Assembly: GCA_028015205.1 (NCBI GenBank)
Contig: CM051520.1
Coordinates: 35,641,528 to 35,705,527 of the forward strand
Origin: Mytilisepta virgata
Taxonomy: Eukaryota; Mollusca; Bivalvia; Mytilida; Mytilidae
DNA length: 64,000 bases
Direction of reading: 5' to 3'
The first letter of the stretch is position 1; the number at the start of each line of letters is the position of its first letter. The translations under genes were made by a program, and so were the position numbers. The notes under the pieces are model-generated. The model was not told where the DNA came from. It searched no databases and worked only from the letters and a program-made list of their open reading frames with translations. Positions 54,701 through 62,319 of this stretch are shown here, piece after piece.

Positions 54701-57700
54701 TATGGGTCGTCCATGTGTTCCAACAGTGTTTCTGGCAGTTTCGGCAGCTGGGGTGAACCGATTCATCAAATGGTGACGAACAATGCCTCTATTCTGTCTA
54801 TGGGTAGTGACTTGGGGTCTACCACTCCGTGGACGGTCATTTGTGTTGTTTGTTGCATTGTACCGTGTCCGTAGACGTTCAATTGTTCGAACAGCACAGT
54901 TAAAGTCGTTGGCAATAACTCTGGCAGATTGCCCAGCATCCAATCGACCAATGGCCTGTTCTCTCTGTTGTGGAGTCAGACGTGGCATAGCTTCTGTGTC
55001 AAAACTGATACTAACACTCTTTAATTTTCTCCGGCCTTTTATACCCATAAAGGAGCATGAATTTCACGAACATTTAAGATTTAAGAAAAATTACCGCCAA
55101 GTGTGTCCCACGAGCGGTTTTAGGTACGGTCGCTCTACGATATCAACTGAAAATTATTCAACCGAAAATTTAATTCACAGGTAATTTAATCTTACCTGGT
55201 GATGTAATCGTAATACTGATTATATAAAAATCATTAATTAATATTTATTTTGAATTTTGCTAACATTTTGAAAAAGCGACGTTTCTTTTGCGGTTCAGTA
55301 TTTATTGGCGTGATTCAAATTTGATTTTTTCTTCAAATGTTTACATGTTTTAGCTGGAGAAGCTGATATATTTCTACAATTCAATGCACGATTTCCACTA
55401 GAATTACAGAACTTCGCTCGGGATTATCAGATGTACCATATTCTACTATATAAAATACCACCCGCTTCTTTCCTTCAAGCGGGCGACTCTATAAAATACC
55501 ACCGCTGTTTCTTTCCAGCGCCAGGGTGATCAAGTAAAATACCACATTCTTGTAAACCAATGAAAATGCATTAAAAGTAGAGAAATTTATATAAAGTATA
55601 ATAATCTAAATTACCTCTTTTTCAAATGTTTTCTTCAACAGCGTCATGGATTGATTTTCTGTTAACACTTTTCGTATCGTCCAATAAAGTGGAAAATTTA
55701 ATACAGAATCAAGTGGACCTTGATACTCAGCCACATATGTCATATTCTCCCCAATATTAGCTTCTCCAAGACAGAAAGCACCTGCCGCTGTCTGGAAGTC
55801 TGTCCAGAATTCTTTAGCGACCTATTGTAAATGAAAAAAAAAAGAATGTCGGCACGATGGAAATCATTCCGTCCGAAAAGAGACTATCACACCAGTGATA
55901 AATAATTTACTTTATAGGATTATAATATAGGATTAGGTGGAAGACGAAATTTAAAGTTTTTTTAGAAATAAAATACTAGCTAAGGGTGTTTTCTAGTTTT
56001 TTTATACTTTCATTTTTGGAAATTACATTAAATCCTCAAATACTGTTAGACTGGTGGAGTATGAAAGATAAATTAGATAAACAATCAAAACTTTCCATTT
56101 ATCTCTCTACCAAATGTTTTGCTGAGTTATGGAAAATGAATATGAAATTAGATTTAAAGTTTTATAATGAAACAAACTGTTCGATTAAGCTTCTATATGT
56201 TCCCTGACCACTACTTTGGGCACCCAAGGAAACCACAAAATGCACGAGCTAACGAAAAATGGAAAGTGAGATGGATTATCAAGGAACAATGATGGCTAAC
56301 CAGCATCAACTAGTCCTTTTTATTCCGATGTCCTCAACTGCTCATTGGAATCTTTTTACCAAATCGTAAATACTGTTAACGTAGTACATAATTTCTTCAT
56401 GCAACATTTTCTATTTCATCTATAGGCAACATTTTTAACATTTTCTATTTCATCTTGGCAACAGTTTTATTACTTTTTGTGAAGGAAGTTTCAAATACGA
56501 TGCCGCAAGGTTCTCCTCTGTATTTTAATATGCATGCAGTTTAGATATACATCGCGAGCATGTTGTCTAATTAGCAAGTATGCACGATGTTAAGAATACC
56601 AAATATGCTTCGTATTTTAAAATATTTGAAAAGAATTGTAAAATTTAATGTAAGATCTATGGCACGCCGTTTTACTATTTATTCTAACTTTAAGATATCT
56701 AATAAACTTTATAAGATATCTCATATAGTTTATAAGATATCATGTATAGTTTATAAGATATCTTATATAGTTAATAATATATCTTATATAGTTTATAAGA
56801 TATCTCATATAATTTATAAGATATCTCATATAATTTTCTTTATAAGATATCTTATAAATTTTATGAGATATCTTATAAATTTTATGAGATATCTTATAAA
56901 CTATATGAGATATCTTATAAACTATATAAGATATCTTATAAAATATATGAGATATCTTATAAAGTATACAAGATATCTTATAAAAACTAAATTATATAAG
57001 ATATCTTATATATTATATGAGATATCTTTAAGTTAGAATAAATAGTAAAACGGCTTGGCATAAAGATCCGCCTAATCAAACTTGATCTATATGGTATTGC
57101 TCACGACGCTGTTTCGAAGGTTTTGAATATCCGGTTCTTTATTTATCGTGTACTCATTATATATGGACAAGAGGATCATTTTTACATACCAACATCCCTC
57201 CAAAAGGGAGTATATTTACCTCAACAACTGTGTCCACTCTATAACCATCAATGTTGTACTTTTTGGTCAAATCTGAAATCCATTCCAACAACGTTGACCT
57301 GACATATTTATTTGTTTGATTCAAATCTGGTAGTTTGGCAAGCCGGCATATTTCTATCTAAAATGAGAGGGGTGTACTCTTATAAAGTTTGAATGTCCAT
57401 TTTTTACTTTCATTTTTCTGGGTTTTAAGACTTTATAAGGAAATACGCATTATTGGCTTTTAATACATGATGGTGTTCTATGATAACAACAACACAGACT
57501 TAGTTTACATATGTACCCCCAATAAAGCAGGAAAACGGTATAACGGAATACTTCTTTTGCGCTTCAATTCCTGTAACAACATACCTCAGTTTGATTTTTC
57601 CAGTTCTCTATTTCACAGAGTTGATGATAATGTTCAAACTTGTCAAATGGTGTAAATCCCGTGAAATTGACAAGTTGCTGTTCGCTGCAGTCAATACTCC

Positions 57701-60700
57701 AAAAGCATCCGTGAGTATATCCCATATGATTAGCAACTCTAAAATACAAATCAAATTCATACATGTCATAGTATATTGACTTTTCAAAATATAAATTAAT
57801 AAATTGTTTGTTTAGTTGGGGTTTTACTCCGTTTTCGGCACAATTGGATATTTCGCGGCGGCCAGTTTTTATTGGTGGAGGAAGCCGGAGATCCCGGAGA
57901 GAACCACCGACCTTAGGTAGGAAAATTGGCAATCCTTGTCAATTTAGATCGGAGTCGAACACACCCCGCCAGAGGTGAGATTCGAACTCGAAACCTCAGT
58001 GTTGACAGACTAGTGATCAATAGTAGACATGACGAACTACCTAGACCACTCGGCCACCGAGGCCCCTAAATTAATAAAATAAAATAAAATAAAATAAAAT
58101 AAATAGATAAAGTATATATTGTATTGTGTTTACATGTTGTATTGCTTGACCCTTGCAGTAAAGTTAATTAACAATAAATTAGTTTGTGTCATCCGTAAAG
58201 CTTAATTCTAGCAAAAACATCTATAGTAAAATACAGTATTCAGCATTGAATTGAAAATGTCTAAGGTTCTAGCTGATTGTGTTTGTGCCATTCTAAAACG
58301 AAATACATGAATGACATGAATACGAATAACTTTATAGTCAGGAAACATATTTACAATGTTCTAATGCTCTAATGACTGTTTAAAAAGAAGGCAATAATTC
58401 TTACATGTCTGGTTGAAGATGGATTGAATAGATATATGAACTTCAAGGTTTTTCATCTTGGCCCGCATTTTCAAGATTAAAATTATCTGAATGACTAAAT
58501 AAATTAACAAATATGTCCTTCCACAAATGTTGGTTTATTTTACAATTTTTAAAATAGGAATGTTTCTCGTCCTCAATTTGATTCTGTTGTTGTGGATGTC
58601 AAAATATTTCTTTCGACAAGAGAAAAAATAGAAAAATAAGAATTTCCATTAATATATGCGATTTTTTTTTCAATTTTGACATGTTTACTTCATTTAACGA
58701 CCAAACTTTTGATCTATGGTCACTTCTTAAGTAGACATTTAAATGAAAAGAAATTCTTTCCAATGAAAAACTAATTTAAAAAAATAAAATCCAGATATTT
58801 GAGTTTTTTCCTCATTTTTACTATTTTTGGCCCCAAAACAACGAAAATTGAAGAAATTGACTTTTGAAAGGTGTTTTCGTATCTGTCAGGTCATATACAA
58901 CATGTTTTCGTTTAATTGATTATTTTCGGAGAAAGGGCCATTTTCACCCCTTCGTGAACCTTCTCCTTTACTATGATCAAACAAAGGGGATTAAAACATG
59001 TGTAAGATATGCTTGAAGTATGGTTGAACATGCTGAATAACATAAATACAGCAGAGGAAAAAAGCTCACTAGAATATGTTATAATAAATGTATGCAGTAG
59101 AACTGATTGAAACAAATATCTTCATGTGTAACATACACGTCAACCATAACCCAGATATCTCTCTTGTGGCATTCAGATATCAAAAATATCAAATCTTCCT
59201 CCGATCCAAAATAAGGATTTACTTCATAAATGTTCTTAGCCCAGTATCCATGGTAACCCAATGGTGTGTTTACAACTATCGGTGATATCCATATAGCATT
59301 TGCCCCTAAAATAAATATTCAATAAGTTTTGTTGATTCAATTGAAAGAAGATTTGAAATTCATTTGAGGGAAAAGCCACTGCTTTTTTTTTCAAATCAGG
59401 CTCTAAACTTTGTCTTGTCCCTGCATTTGCGATTGTTGGATGCCCATTCATAATTTCCTCACCCTCTGCTAATAAAACTGAAAACGTTTTAATGGTTCGC
59501 CCTTCAGACATTTGAAGTCTTTGTAAATAACAATTTCGGATGCAATTAATATGTCAAAAAAACGAATACTCTGTGAATAATACTGATCCACTAGCTATAT
59601 CATACTTATTTCAAAACAGTCTAATCATTAAATTACGACTGAAACGTGGAAAAATCAGACAATATATTAATCTGTAATATTTGAAGGTTTAGGTAAATAA
59701 ACATCTCATCAAATATAATAAATTATACTAACTCGCATTTCTATACGCACTATTGTAAGGTACGTAAATGAAGACCTCCAACTGAACAAGCAAAAAGGTC
59801 TTAGATTTTGTACGTATTTTTATCGGGTTCTTTTATAAAATGTTTTGATTGTCAAGAGGTAAGCCATAGTACATGGAATATATATTATTCCACGAATAAA
59901 AATATACAATATATATATATATACAAAAGAAATGATTGAAAGTCGTAATGTTTTGCATTCTATACATTTTGTACTTGCCCAATCCGGAAATGTAATCGAG
60001 TTTGTCTACGATTCCACGAAAATTACCACCACAATAACTGCGCAGATCGTTGCATGGAGGAGGATTATGGCCTTCTGAAGCAAACCTGTCAGTCAGCAAC
60101 TGGGGATTCGAGAAAACAAAAACAAAACGGTTCTTCAATAGCAAAATTAAAAAAAAAATAAAACGAATTTCTCAGTTGGGGAAAAATCTATGTCTTCAGA
60201 TGTATTTTATATCTTTATACATAGATTCACAATATTGTGTCTTTTGAGTTCAGGTATTTCGGTTATCAACAGTTTTGAGCCCGAGAACGTCTAACATTGA
60301 CAGATGAAAAATGATTGAAATTGGTGTTACATAAGGTGCAAAATATTTATCTCTTTGAAAAAACCCAAATTTTTCTGTCTCGTAATGGTGTCTTAATATA
60401 TATCCTATAAACAAAGAACATAGCATACAAACCATTAAATTCACAATATATAGAACATAAAACTTTAAGTAAATTTCGCATAGGGTGCTATGTTTAACAA
60501 TGTTCGGCTCTGGTGGCAACTTTGAATGGTGGGTAGGATCATCAAGAGAGCCACTTACGGACCATTGCTGTCAGGTGTTGTTCCAATTGGCCAAGTGGTG
60601 CAAGAAGATATTTCAGTAAATTCCCCATATAGTCCTATGTTAAACTATGTTCGGCTCTGGCGGCCATTTTGGACGGTGGACGGGGTCATAGGACAAATTT

Positions 60701-61781
60701 CTGAAAAAGGACCACCTAAGGACCATTGCTGCTCAGTTTTGTTCCAATTGGTCAAGTGGTTTCAGACAAGAAGATCTTTAAGTAAATTTTCCATAGCCGG
60801 GGTCCTATGTTAAACTATGCTCGGCTCTGGCGGCCATTTTGGATAGTGAACGACGTCGTCGGACATATTTCTGAAAGAGAACCACCTAAAGACCATTGCT
60901 GCCAACTTTTGTTCCAATTGGCCAAGTAGTTTCAGACAGGAAGATCTTTAAGTAAATTTTCCATAGGGTCCTATGTTAAATTATGTTCGGCTGTGGGGGA
61001 CATTTTGGATTGTGGACGGGATGGTGAACTGGGTCATCGGACATATTTCTGAAAGAGAACAACCTAAAGACCATTGCTGCTAAATTTTGTTCTAATTAGC
61101 CAAGTGGTTTAAGACGAGAAGATCTTTAAGTAAATTTTCCATATGGTCCTACGTTAAACTATCATCGGCTCTGGCGCCCATTTTGGATGGTGGACGGGGT
61201 CATCAGATATATTTCTGAAACAGGACCACCTAAGGACCATTGCTGCTTAGTTTTGTTCCAACTGGCCAATTAGTTTCAGACAAGAAGATCTTTAAGTAAT
61301 TTCACTTAGGGCCCTATGTTAAACTATGTTCGGCTCTGGCGGCCATCTTGGATGACCGGCCAGGTCATCGGATAAAATTCTGAAACAGAACCACCTAAGG
61401 ACCATTGCTAGCAGGTTGTGTTTCAATTGGCCCAGTGGTTTCAGAGGAGAAGATCTTTAAAGGAGAGTTTACGACGACAACGGACGACGACGACGGGCGC
61501 CAAGTGACGGCAATAGCTCACATGCCTTAGACGACGACGGACGACGGACGCCAAGTGATGGCAATAGCTCACATGGCCTTTTAGGAAGTTTATTCTTGAA
61601 TTTTTTTTATGTGAGTCATATTATAACGTTATTCACAAAACTATGTTTTTGCAGTATAACAAAGTTTAAATCTACAATATATATTTACCTGATATATTAT
61701 TCTTGACCTCCATTCTTCTTTTGTCTTAGGTTCACAATAACAAACAAATAAAAACAACAAACACAAACAATGAATTCTCAT
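42565..61781 (-). CDS. Secreted alpha-amylase, fungal-type GH13_1 (11 coding exons)
   Basis: Eleven exons join in frame without internal stops into 496 residues (Taka-amylase precursor: 499). The enzyme hydrolyses internal alpha-1,4 bonds of starch and glycogen and should be secreted into the gut. Residues 1-16 are a hydrophobic signal peptide, followed by the GH13 (beta/alpha)8 barrel with all four conserved regions. Region I (DV-VANH) is split by intron 3, region II is GYRVDTVVE (nucleophile Asp221), region III is GEANIG (acid/base Glu245) and region IV is FIDNHD (Asp312). The spacings of 24 and 67 residues equal those of the Taka-amylase triad Asp206/Glu230/Asp297. Domain C follows from about residue 385. 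Animal amylases are usually GH13_15/24; the fungal-like motifs (YCGG, GYHGYW) place this in GH13_1, which published surveys report in some molluscs. Domain C appears about 13 residues shorter than in Taka-amylase. Confidence 0.85.
43934..43967 (-). CDS. Alpha-amylase exon 10 (34-nt microexon, predicted)
   Basis: Acceptor CTGTAATTCAG, donor TTATAG|GTAATA. Phase 0 in and 1 out exactly bridge exon 9 (phase 0) and exon 11 (phase 1). It encodes FFFKCKSFNLI, a plausible domain-C beta strand. Support is phase and splice-site quality only. Confidence 0.5.
44336..45295 (-). repeat. Tandem repeat (~145-bp unit, 4 copies) and possible HINE-like element
   Basis: TATGGAATGATTGTAAGG-type phrases recur near 44500, 44645, 44793 and 44929. 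GTCTCGCCTGCG at 44336 and the perfect inverted repeat ACACTGAAA ... TTTCAGTGT around CAGGCGAGA (45258-45290) could be the two termini of one element with X = CTCGCCTG. The first hairpin arm at the 44336 end was not seen, so the element call is tentative. It lies in amylase intron 9. Confidence 0.5.
45663..45782 (-). CDS. Alpha-amylase exon 9 (start of domain C)
   Basis: Acceptor TTCTCTTCTAG, donor AAACAG|GTACCG; 120 nt, phase 0. FISTVSMFRRQSSIDFSSEP then VELYVDDDFLIFARG match the barrel-end helix and first domain-C strand. Confidence 0.8.
46128..46238 (-). CDS. Alpha-amylase exon 8
   Basis: Acceptor TATTTTAAG, donor TACAAA|GTTTGT (a weaker donor, fixed by frame and similarity); 37 codons, phase 0. 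GIPIVYYGTEQGFNGAYDPL, then NREALWP, is the typical GH13 segment after region IV. A 7.0-kb intron holding the LTR retrotransposon separates it from exon 7. Confidence 0.85.
46558..46690. repeat. AAGATATCTT MITE, truncated copy
   Basis: The left terminus GGCAAGCCGTTTTACTATTT followed by ATTCTAAC and AAGATATC palindromes matches 56659-56705 and the inverted right end at 57025-57061. The right terminus is absent. Confidence 0.7.
46951..47561 (-). repeat. 3' LTR of the retrotransposon
   Basis: 611 bp. On the - strand it begins TGTTATGATATTG and ends GGCCGTAACA. By eye I found no difference from the other LTR. The + strand carries many AATAAA-like motifs; the functional signal was not assigned. 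Confidence 0.92.
47562..47572 (-). promoter_or_regulatory. Polypurine tract
   Basis: AAGGGGGGAGG directly abuts the 3' LTR on the - strand, the expected primer site for plus-strand DNA synthesis. Confidence 0.8.
47654..49357 (-). CDS. Retrotransposon pol ORF 2: integrase GPY domain, reverse transcriptase, RNase H
   Basis: 567 open residues; the first codon is TTG and no ATG start exists upstream, so expression probably depends on ORF 1. Residues 10-50 form a GPF/Y integrase tail (KYCGPYTI, CHINMLKPYF). RT spans about 150-400: WSSPCLLVPKPD, FVTDFRKVN, FDLLKGYWQV, MPFGMKNAPATFQ and the catalytic YIDD near residue 300, then the LGH primer-grip region. RNase H (about 440-565) begins AVDASDVGVGAVLY, includes IEKECFALL and YTDHNPL, and ends GKDNVIADALSR. 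All catalytic signatures look intact. It overlaps ORF 1 by 76 nt in another frame. Confidence 0.92.
   Translation of the reverse strand: MPVPGHPLQAKYCGPYTIDSKINDLNYIVKTPGRRKQNRVCHINMLKPYFERTNEGESKPVATLAMVKSENDHDKPDIIEPSFDSKTMEQTVRLKNSEILSNLDSKLAHLSFDRRQKLKTLVFSFKNLFPDVPNKTTAVCHDVDVGDASPIKQHPYRLNPLKLDVMRQEIRYMLDNDIIEPSNSEWSSPCLLVPKPDKTFRFVTDFRKVNSVSKSDSYPIPRIEDCIDNIGQSKFVSKFDLLKGYWQVPLTPRAREISAFVTPDGLFQYTVMPFGMKNAPATFQRMINNVIKDLDCCYAYIDDLIVCSDSWEEHLTHLYDTFDRLSQSNLTVNLAKSEFCKATVDYLGHTVGQGQVKPIMAKVDAITNFPPPTNKKQLMRYLGMIGFYRKFCSNFATVVQPLTHLLRKDSKFIWSDNCQNSFEKSKSLLINSPVLITPDFKKQFKLAVDASDVGVGAVLYQETDDNVEKPISYFSKKLDKHQKNYSTIEKECFALLSALQHFDVYLNPTMHPILVYTDHNPLTFIHKMRNKNQRLTRWSLLLQEYDIIVKHIKGKDNVIADALSRSY
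49282..52287 (-). CDS. Retrotransposon ORF 1: gag, protease, integrase core
   Basis: 1001 residues from ATG 52287, 89 nt inside the 5' LTR. Residues 15-50 form a SAP-like helix pair. Residues 70-120 are a Lys/Glu/Leu coiled coil. Capsid-like gag spans about 140-300. A CCHC zinc knuckle (CAYCKKNGHLMADC) lies near 352 and an aspartic protease (DTGAS) near 437. The integrase zinc domain H-H-C-C is at about 690-730 (HLGIRKTC, CKSCHICQ), with a DDE core: Asp in LIDCVG about 757, Asp in QSDQGS about 812, Glu in GALERF about 849. The frame leaves the integrase near VFEPGDK (about residue 972) and ends in unrelated residues, while the GPY domain continues in ORF 2. Confidence 0.92.
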   Translation of the reverse strand: MEFDAGKFLKTPDLEGFDKLKKEELVLLAKHLKIDFRTSMRKQIIKNLVIDNLVDLEIFGEEALDLKVENVDALKLKQLELEHELKLKQLEKEEKQLQAELEMRERLEMEKIKLEIAKVESNTKSKSEQFEAAKNIRLVPKFCEKTVDKFFPQFEKIAQNLKWPKPYWTTMLQSVFVGKAAEIYSALSSEKSSDYDTVKQEVLKAYELVPEAYRQKFRSYKKFETQTFVEFAREKEDLFDKWLTSKKIDKNFDKLRQLMLLEEFKQCVNLDLKTHLDDKTVETLQDAAVVSDNYTISHKRSFKGQNFNTSSGNYKNQSTERTDCKPVAQNKSPSSYNMSGPKFDTFEKKSLTCAYCKKNGHLMADCFRLQKKNERDHKPKSSACTTPVVTNKLECPASQAFKSSFCDYMEDYKPFMSDGFVSIVNNTTPQPIKILRDTGASQSLLLEGVLPLSEETSVGASVLLRGVELGCIDVPLHRIYLKSDLITGPVVVGVRPTLPVEGVSLLLGNDLARNKVVAEPIVTSEPVVDVKSPEDDAELYPACVVTRAMARKQQDEDLQEGQYDYFDLSDTFLADIEGPGTSEKAIIRPPGTNERVIMPWPDANSHSLDKRTFREEQNKDPEVLQLCKRALPQEEAEKVAECYYHQDGILMRKWRPPDAIPEEEWRVVYQVVVPKVYRQEIIGLAHDTPLAGHLGIRKTCLKILQHFYWPRLRNDVTEYCKSCHICQVVGKPNQKIPPAPLLPIPAFEEPFSRVLIDCVGPLPKTKTGNAYLLTIMCTSTRFPEAIPLRNIKTPTIVKALIKFFTLVGLPKSIQSDQGSNFMSGLFQQVVYQLGIAQYRSSAYHPESQGALERFHQTLKNMIRTFCLQFDRDWDDGVHFLLFAVREAVQESLGFSPFELVFGHTVRGPLKLVKEKWLTEHTDLNLLDYVSRFKEKLYTACQIAQKNLKTVQNKMKIWYDKDARNRVFEPGDKMYLYFCQSLGILYRLNTVVLIQLTVKSMI
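52354..52371 (-). promoter_or_regulatory. Candidate primer-binding site
   Basis: TGGGGGCTCGTCTCGGGA lies 5 nt inside the 5' LTR on the - strand. It begins TGG, as expected for pairing with a tRNA CCA end. The tRNA was not identified. Confidence 0.55.
52377..52987 (-). repeat. 5' LTR of the retrotransposon
   Basis: 611 bp, apparently identical to 46951-47561, implying very recent insertion. It should contain the element promoter; a TATATATA motif is present, but no start site could be fixed. Confidence 0.92.
53269..53397 (-). CDS. Alpha-amylase exon 7 (conserved region IV)
   Basis: Acceptor ATATTTTTCAG, donor CCCAG|GTATAA; 43 codons, phase 0. It carries FIDNHDFPRF with the transition-state-stabilising Asp312. 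Confidence 0.88.
53754..55300 (-). mobile_element. Tc1/mariner-superfamily transposon, copy 2 (frame-broken)
   Basis: About 1.54 kb with the same CTGAACCGCAAAAGAAACGT termini as copy 1, in amylase intron 6. The outer ~100 bp at the transposase 5' side is identical to copy 1 by eye. The target TA is intact on the right and reads CA on the left. Confidence 0.92.
53946..54988 (-). pseudogene. Tc1-type transposase, frameshifted copy
   Basis: Equivalent start ATG 54988 (MPRLTPQQREQ). The frame is open through the DNA-binding region and FSDESRY, then a 5-bp duplication (TCGCA TCGCA on the - strand, 54273-54282) shifts it before the second catalytic Asp. The original frame resumes as the segment at 54179-53946 with SPDLNPIEHLWDE. 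The broken gene cannot make a full transposase, but the termini should still be recognised by the enzyme of copy 1 (inference). Confidence 0.88.
55615..55821 (-). CDS. Alpha-amylase exon 6 (conserved region III)
   Basis: Acceptor TTTACAATAG, donor AAAGAG|GTAATT; 69 codons, phase 0. AAGAFCLGEANIG holds the acid/base Glu245, then AEYQGPLDSVLNFPLYW. Confidence 0.88.
56659..57061. mobile_element. MITE built of AAGATATCTT palindromes, full copy
   Basis: Terminal inverted repeats GCCGTTTTACTATTTATTCT plus AACTT flank about 20 units of the self-complementary motif TATAAGATATCTTATA and variants, so the whole 403 bp can fold on itself. An open frame of Ile/Tyr/Lys repeats is an artefact. A truncated copy is at 46558-46690. 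It lies in amylase intron 5. Confidence 0.85.
57220..57357 (-). CDS. Alpha-amylase exon 5 (conserved region II)
   Basis: Acceptor CTCATTTTAG, donor TTGAG|GTAAAT; 46 codons, phase 0. It ends YNIDGYRVDTVVE with the nucleophile Asp221 and the invariant Arg two before it. Confidence 0.88.
57585..57738 (-). CDS. Alpha-amylase exon 4 (second half of region I)
   Basis: Acceptor TTGTATTTTAG, donor ACTGAG|GTATGT; 154 nt, phase 2 in, 0 out. It starts VANHMGY, which completes the region I Asn-His pair. Two Cys (GCFWSIDCS) suggest a disulphide. Confidence 0.88.
57811..58073 (-). repeat. SINE family 1, full-length inverted copy
   Basis: Reverse-complement counterpart of 20999-21250, with the tRNA-like head at the high-coordinate end (58073). 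It lies in amylase intron 3. An open frame running from it into exon 4 is a chance fusion. Confidence 0.8.
58078..58108 (+). repeat. (TAAAA)n microsatellite
   Basis: Six pentanucleotide repeats directly next to the head end of the SINE at 57811-58073. Confidence 0.85.
59137..59305 (-). CDS. Alpha-amylase exon 3
   Basis: Acceptor ATTTATTTTAG, donor GACGT|GTATGT; 169 nt, phase 1 in, 2 out. ANAIWISPIV, GYHGYW and then DIWVMVDV (start of region I) follow the Taka-type order. Confidence 0.88.
59979..60099 (-). CDS. Alpha-amylase exon 2 (GC donor)
   Basis: Acceptor GAATCCCCAG; 121 nt, phase 0 in, 1 out. It encodes LLTDRFASEG, CNDLRSYCGG and IVDKLDYISGLG. The donor is GG|GCAAGT, a non-canonical GC site with an otherwise ideal consensus. 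The GT three bases later would break the frame to exon 3. Confidence 0.85.
60480..61470 (+). repeat. Tandem repeat, ~170-bp unit, 6 copies
   Basis: AAACTATGTTCGGCTCTGG-type phrases recur near 60498, 60641, 60812, 60977, 61154 and 61319. Units also carry GACCATTGCTGC and AAGATCTTTAAGTAAATTTT. It lies in amylase intron 1. Open frames are artefacts. Confidence 0.85.
61471..61590 (-). repeat. Duplicated GACGACGG microsatellite terminus
   Basis: Two adjacent copies of GCCAAGTGATGGCAATAGCT (one with C for T), each preceded by a GACGACGG tract. A diverged relative is at 62885-62950. It forms the right edge of the 170-bp array and probably the terminus of the same element. Confidence 0.65.
61689..61781 (-). 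CDS. Alpha-amylase exon 1 (signal peptide)
   Basis: ATG at 61781-61779; 31 codons, phase 0 out, donor TATCAG|GTAAAT. MRIHCLCLLFLFVCYC is a signal peptide. EEWRSRIIYQ then joins LLTDRF of exon 2, matching the start of mature fungal amylases. No convincing TATA box was seen upstream. Confidence 0.82.
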
Positions 61782-62319
61782 CCTGACCTTGTAGTTACTA
61801 GTCAGAGATAATACAAACACATATTTCCGTTGTTAATTGTTTTAGTTGATACATTGTCCAAATATACATGGTATTACGTAATAGTGAACGAAGATGATAA
61901 TATTTTTTTGTATCCGTACATTTTGCCGTAAATGCTATTAAAGTAATGCTACGCTTTTAGATATTAAAAGACCCCCTCCCGTATTCCAAATAAATAAAAT
62001 GGTAAACATTTCACTGAGGAGATAATCATGATAATATTATCTTGACTCAAAACCGCCTTTTTACACAATTGTACAGTTATAATTGTCGAATATATTATCT
62101 TAATTAGATCAGAATGATTTATGGGGAACAAAACTTGCGAACGTATGCCCTGCACACGATAGCATATCCGCAAAATACAATAGGATAAATTGGTCGTATA
62201 TCCACTGAATGTATTCTTATATTTCTGAACATTTACAAATTATTTATAAGACTTATACGAGGTAACCATTTCACTTATGTTGAAAGGGTTGGGGCAAGGA
62301 AGTTTCTGTGCAAAAATTG
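61782..62319. other. Upstream region of the amylase gene
   Basis: AT-rich, without open frames of note. The amylase promoter should lie here, but I found no decisive element. Confidence 0.4.

Noticed and set aside
56587..57036. 149-residue Ile/Tyr/Lys repeat protein
   Set aside because: Pure translation of the AAGATATCTT palindromes of a MITE.
57564..57932. 122-residue open frame on the - strand
   Set aside because: Its first half is the inverted SINE and intron; only 57738-57585 is amylase exon 4.
59971..59976. GT donor (CAA|GTACAA) for amylase exon 2
   Set aside because: Would break the frame into exon 3; the GC donor keeps frame and conserved sequence.
60250..60519. Possible extra 5' amylase exon with a hydrophobic stretch
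   Set aside because: No usable donor to exon 2, while the signal-peptide exon at 61781-61689 joins exon 2 in frame and matches the family.
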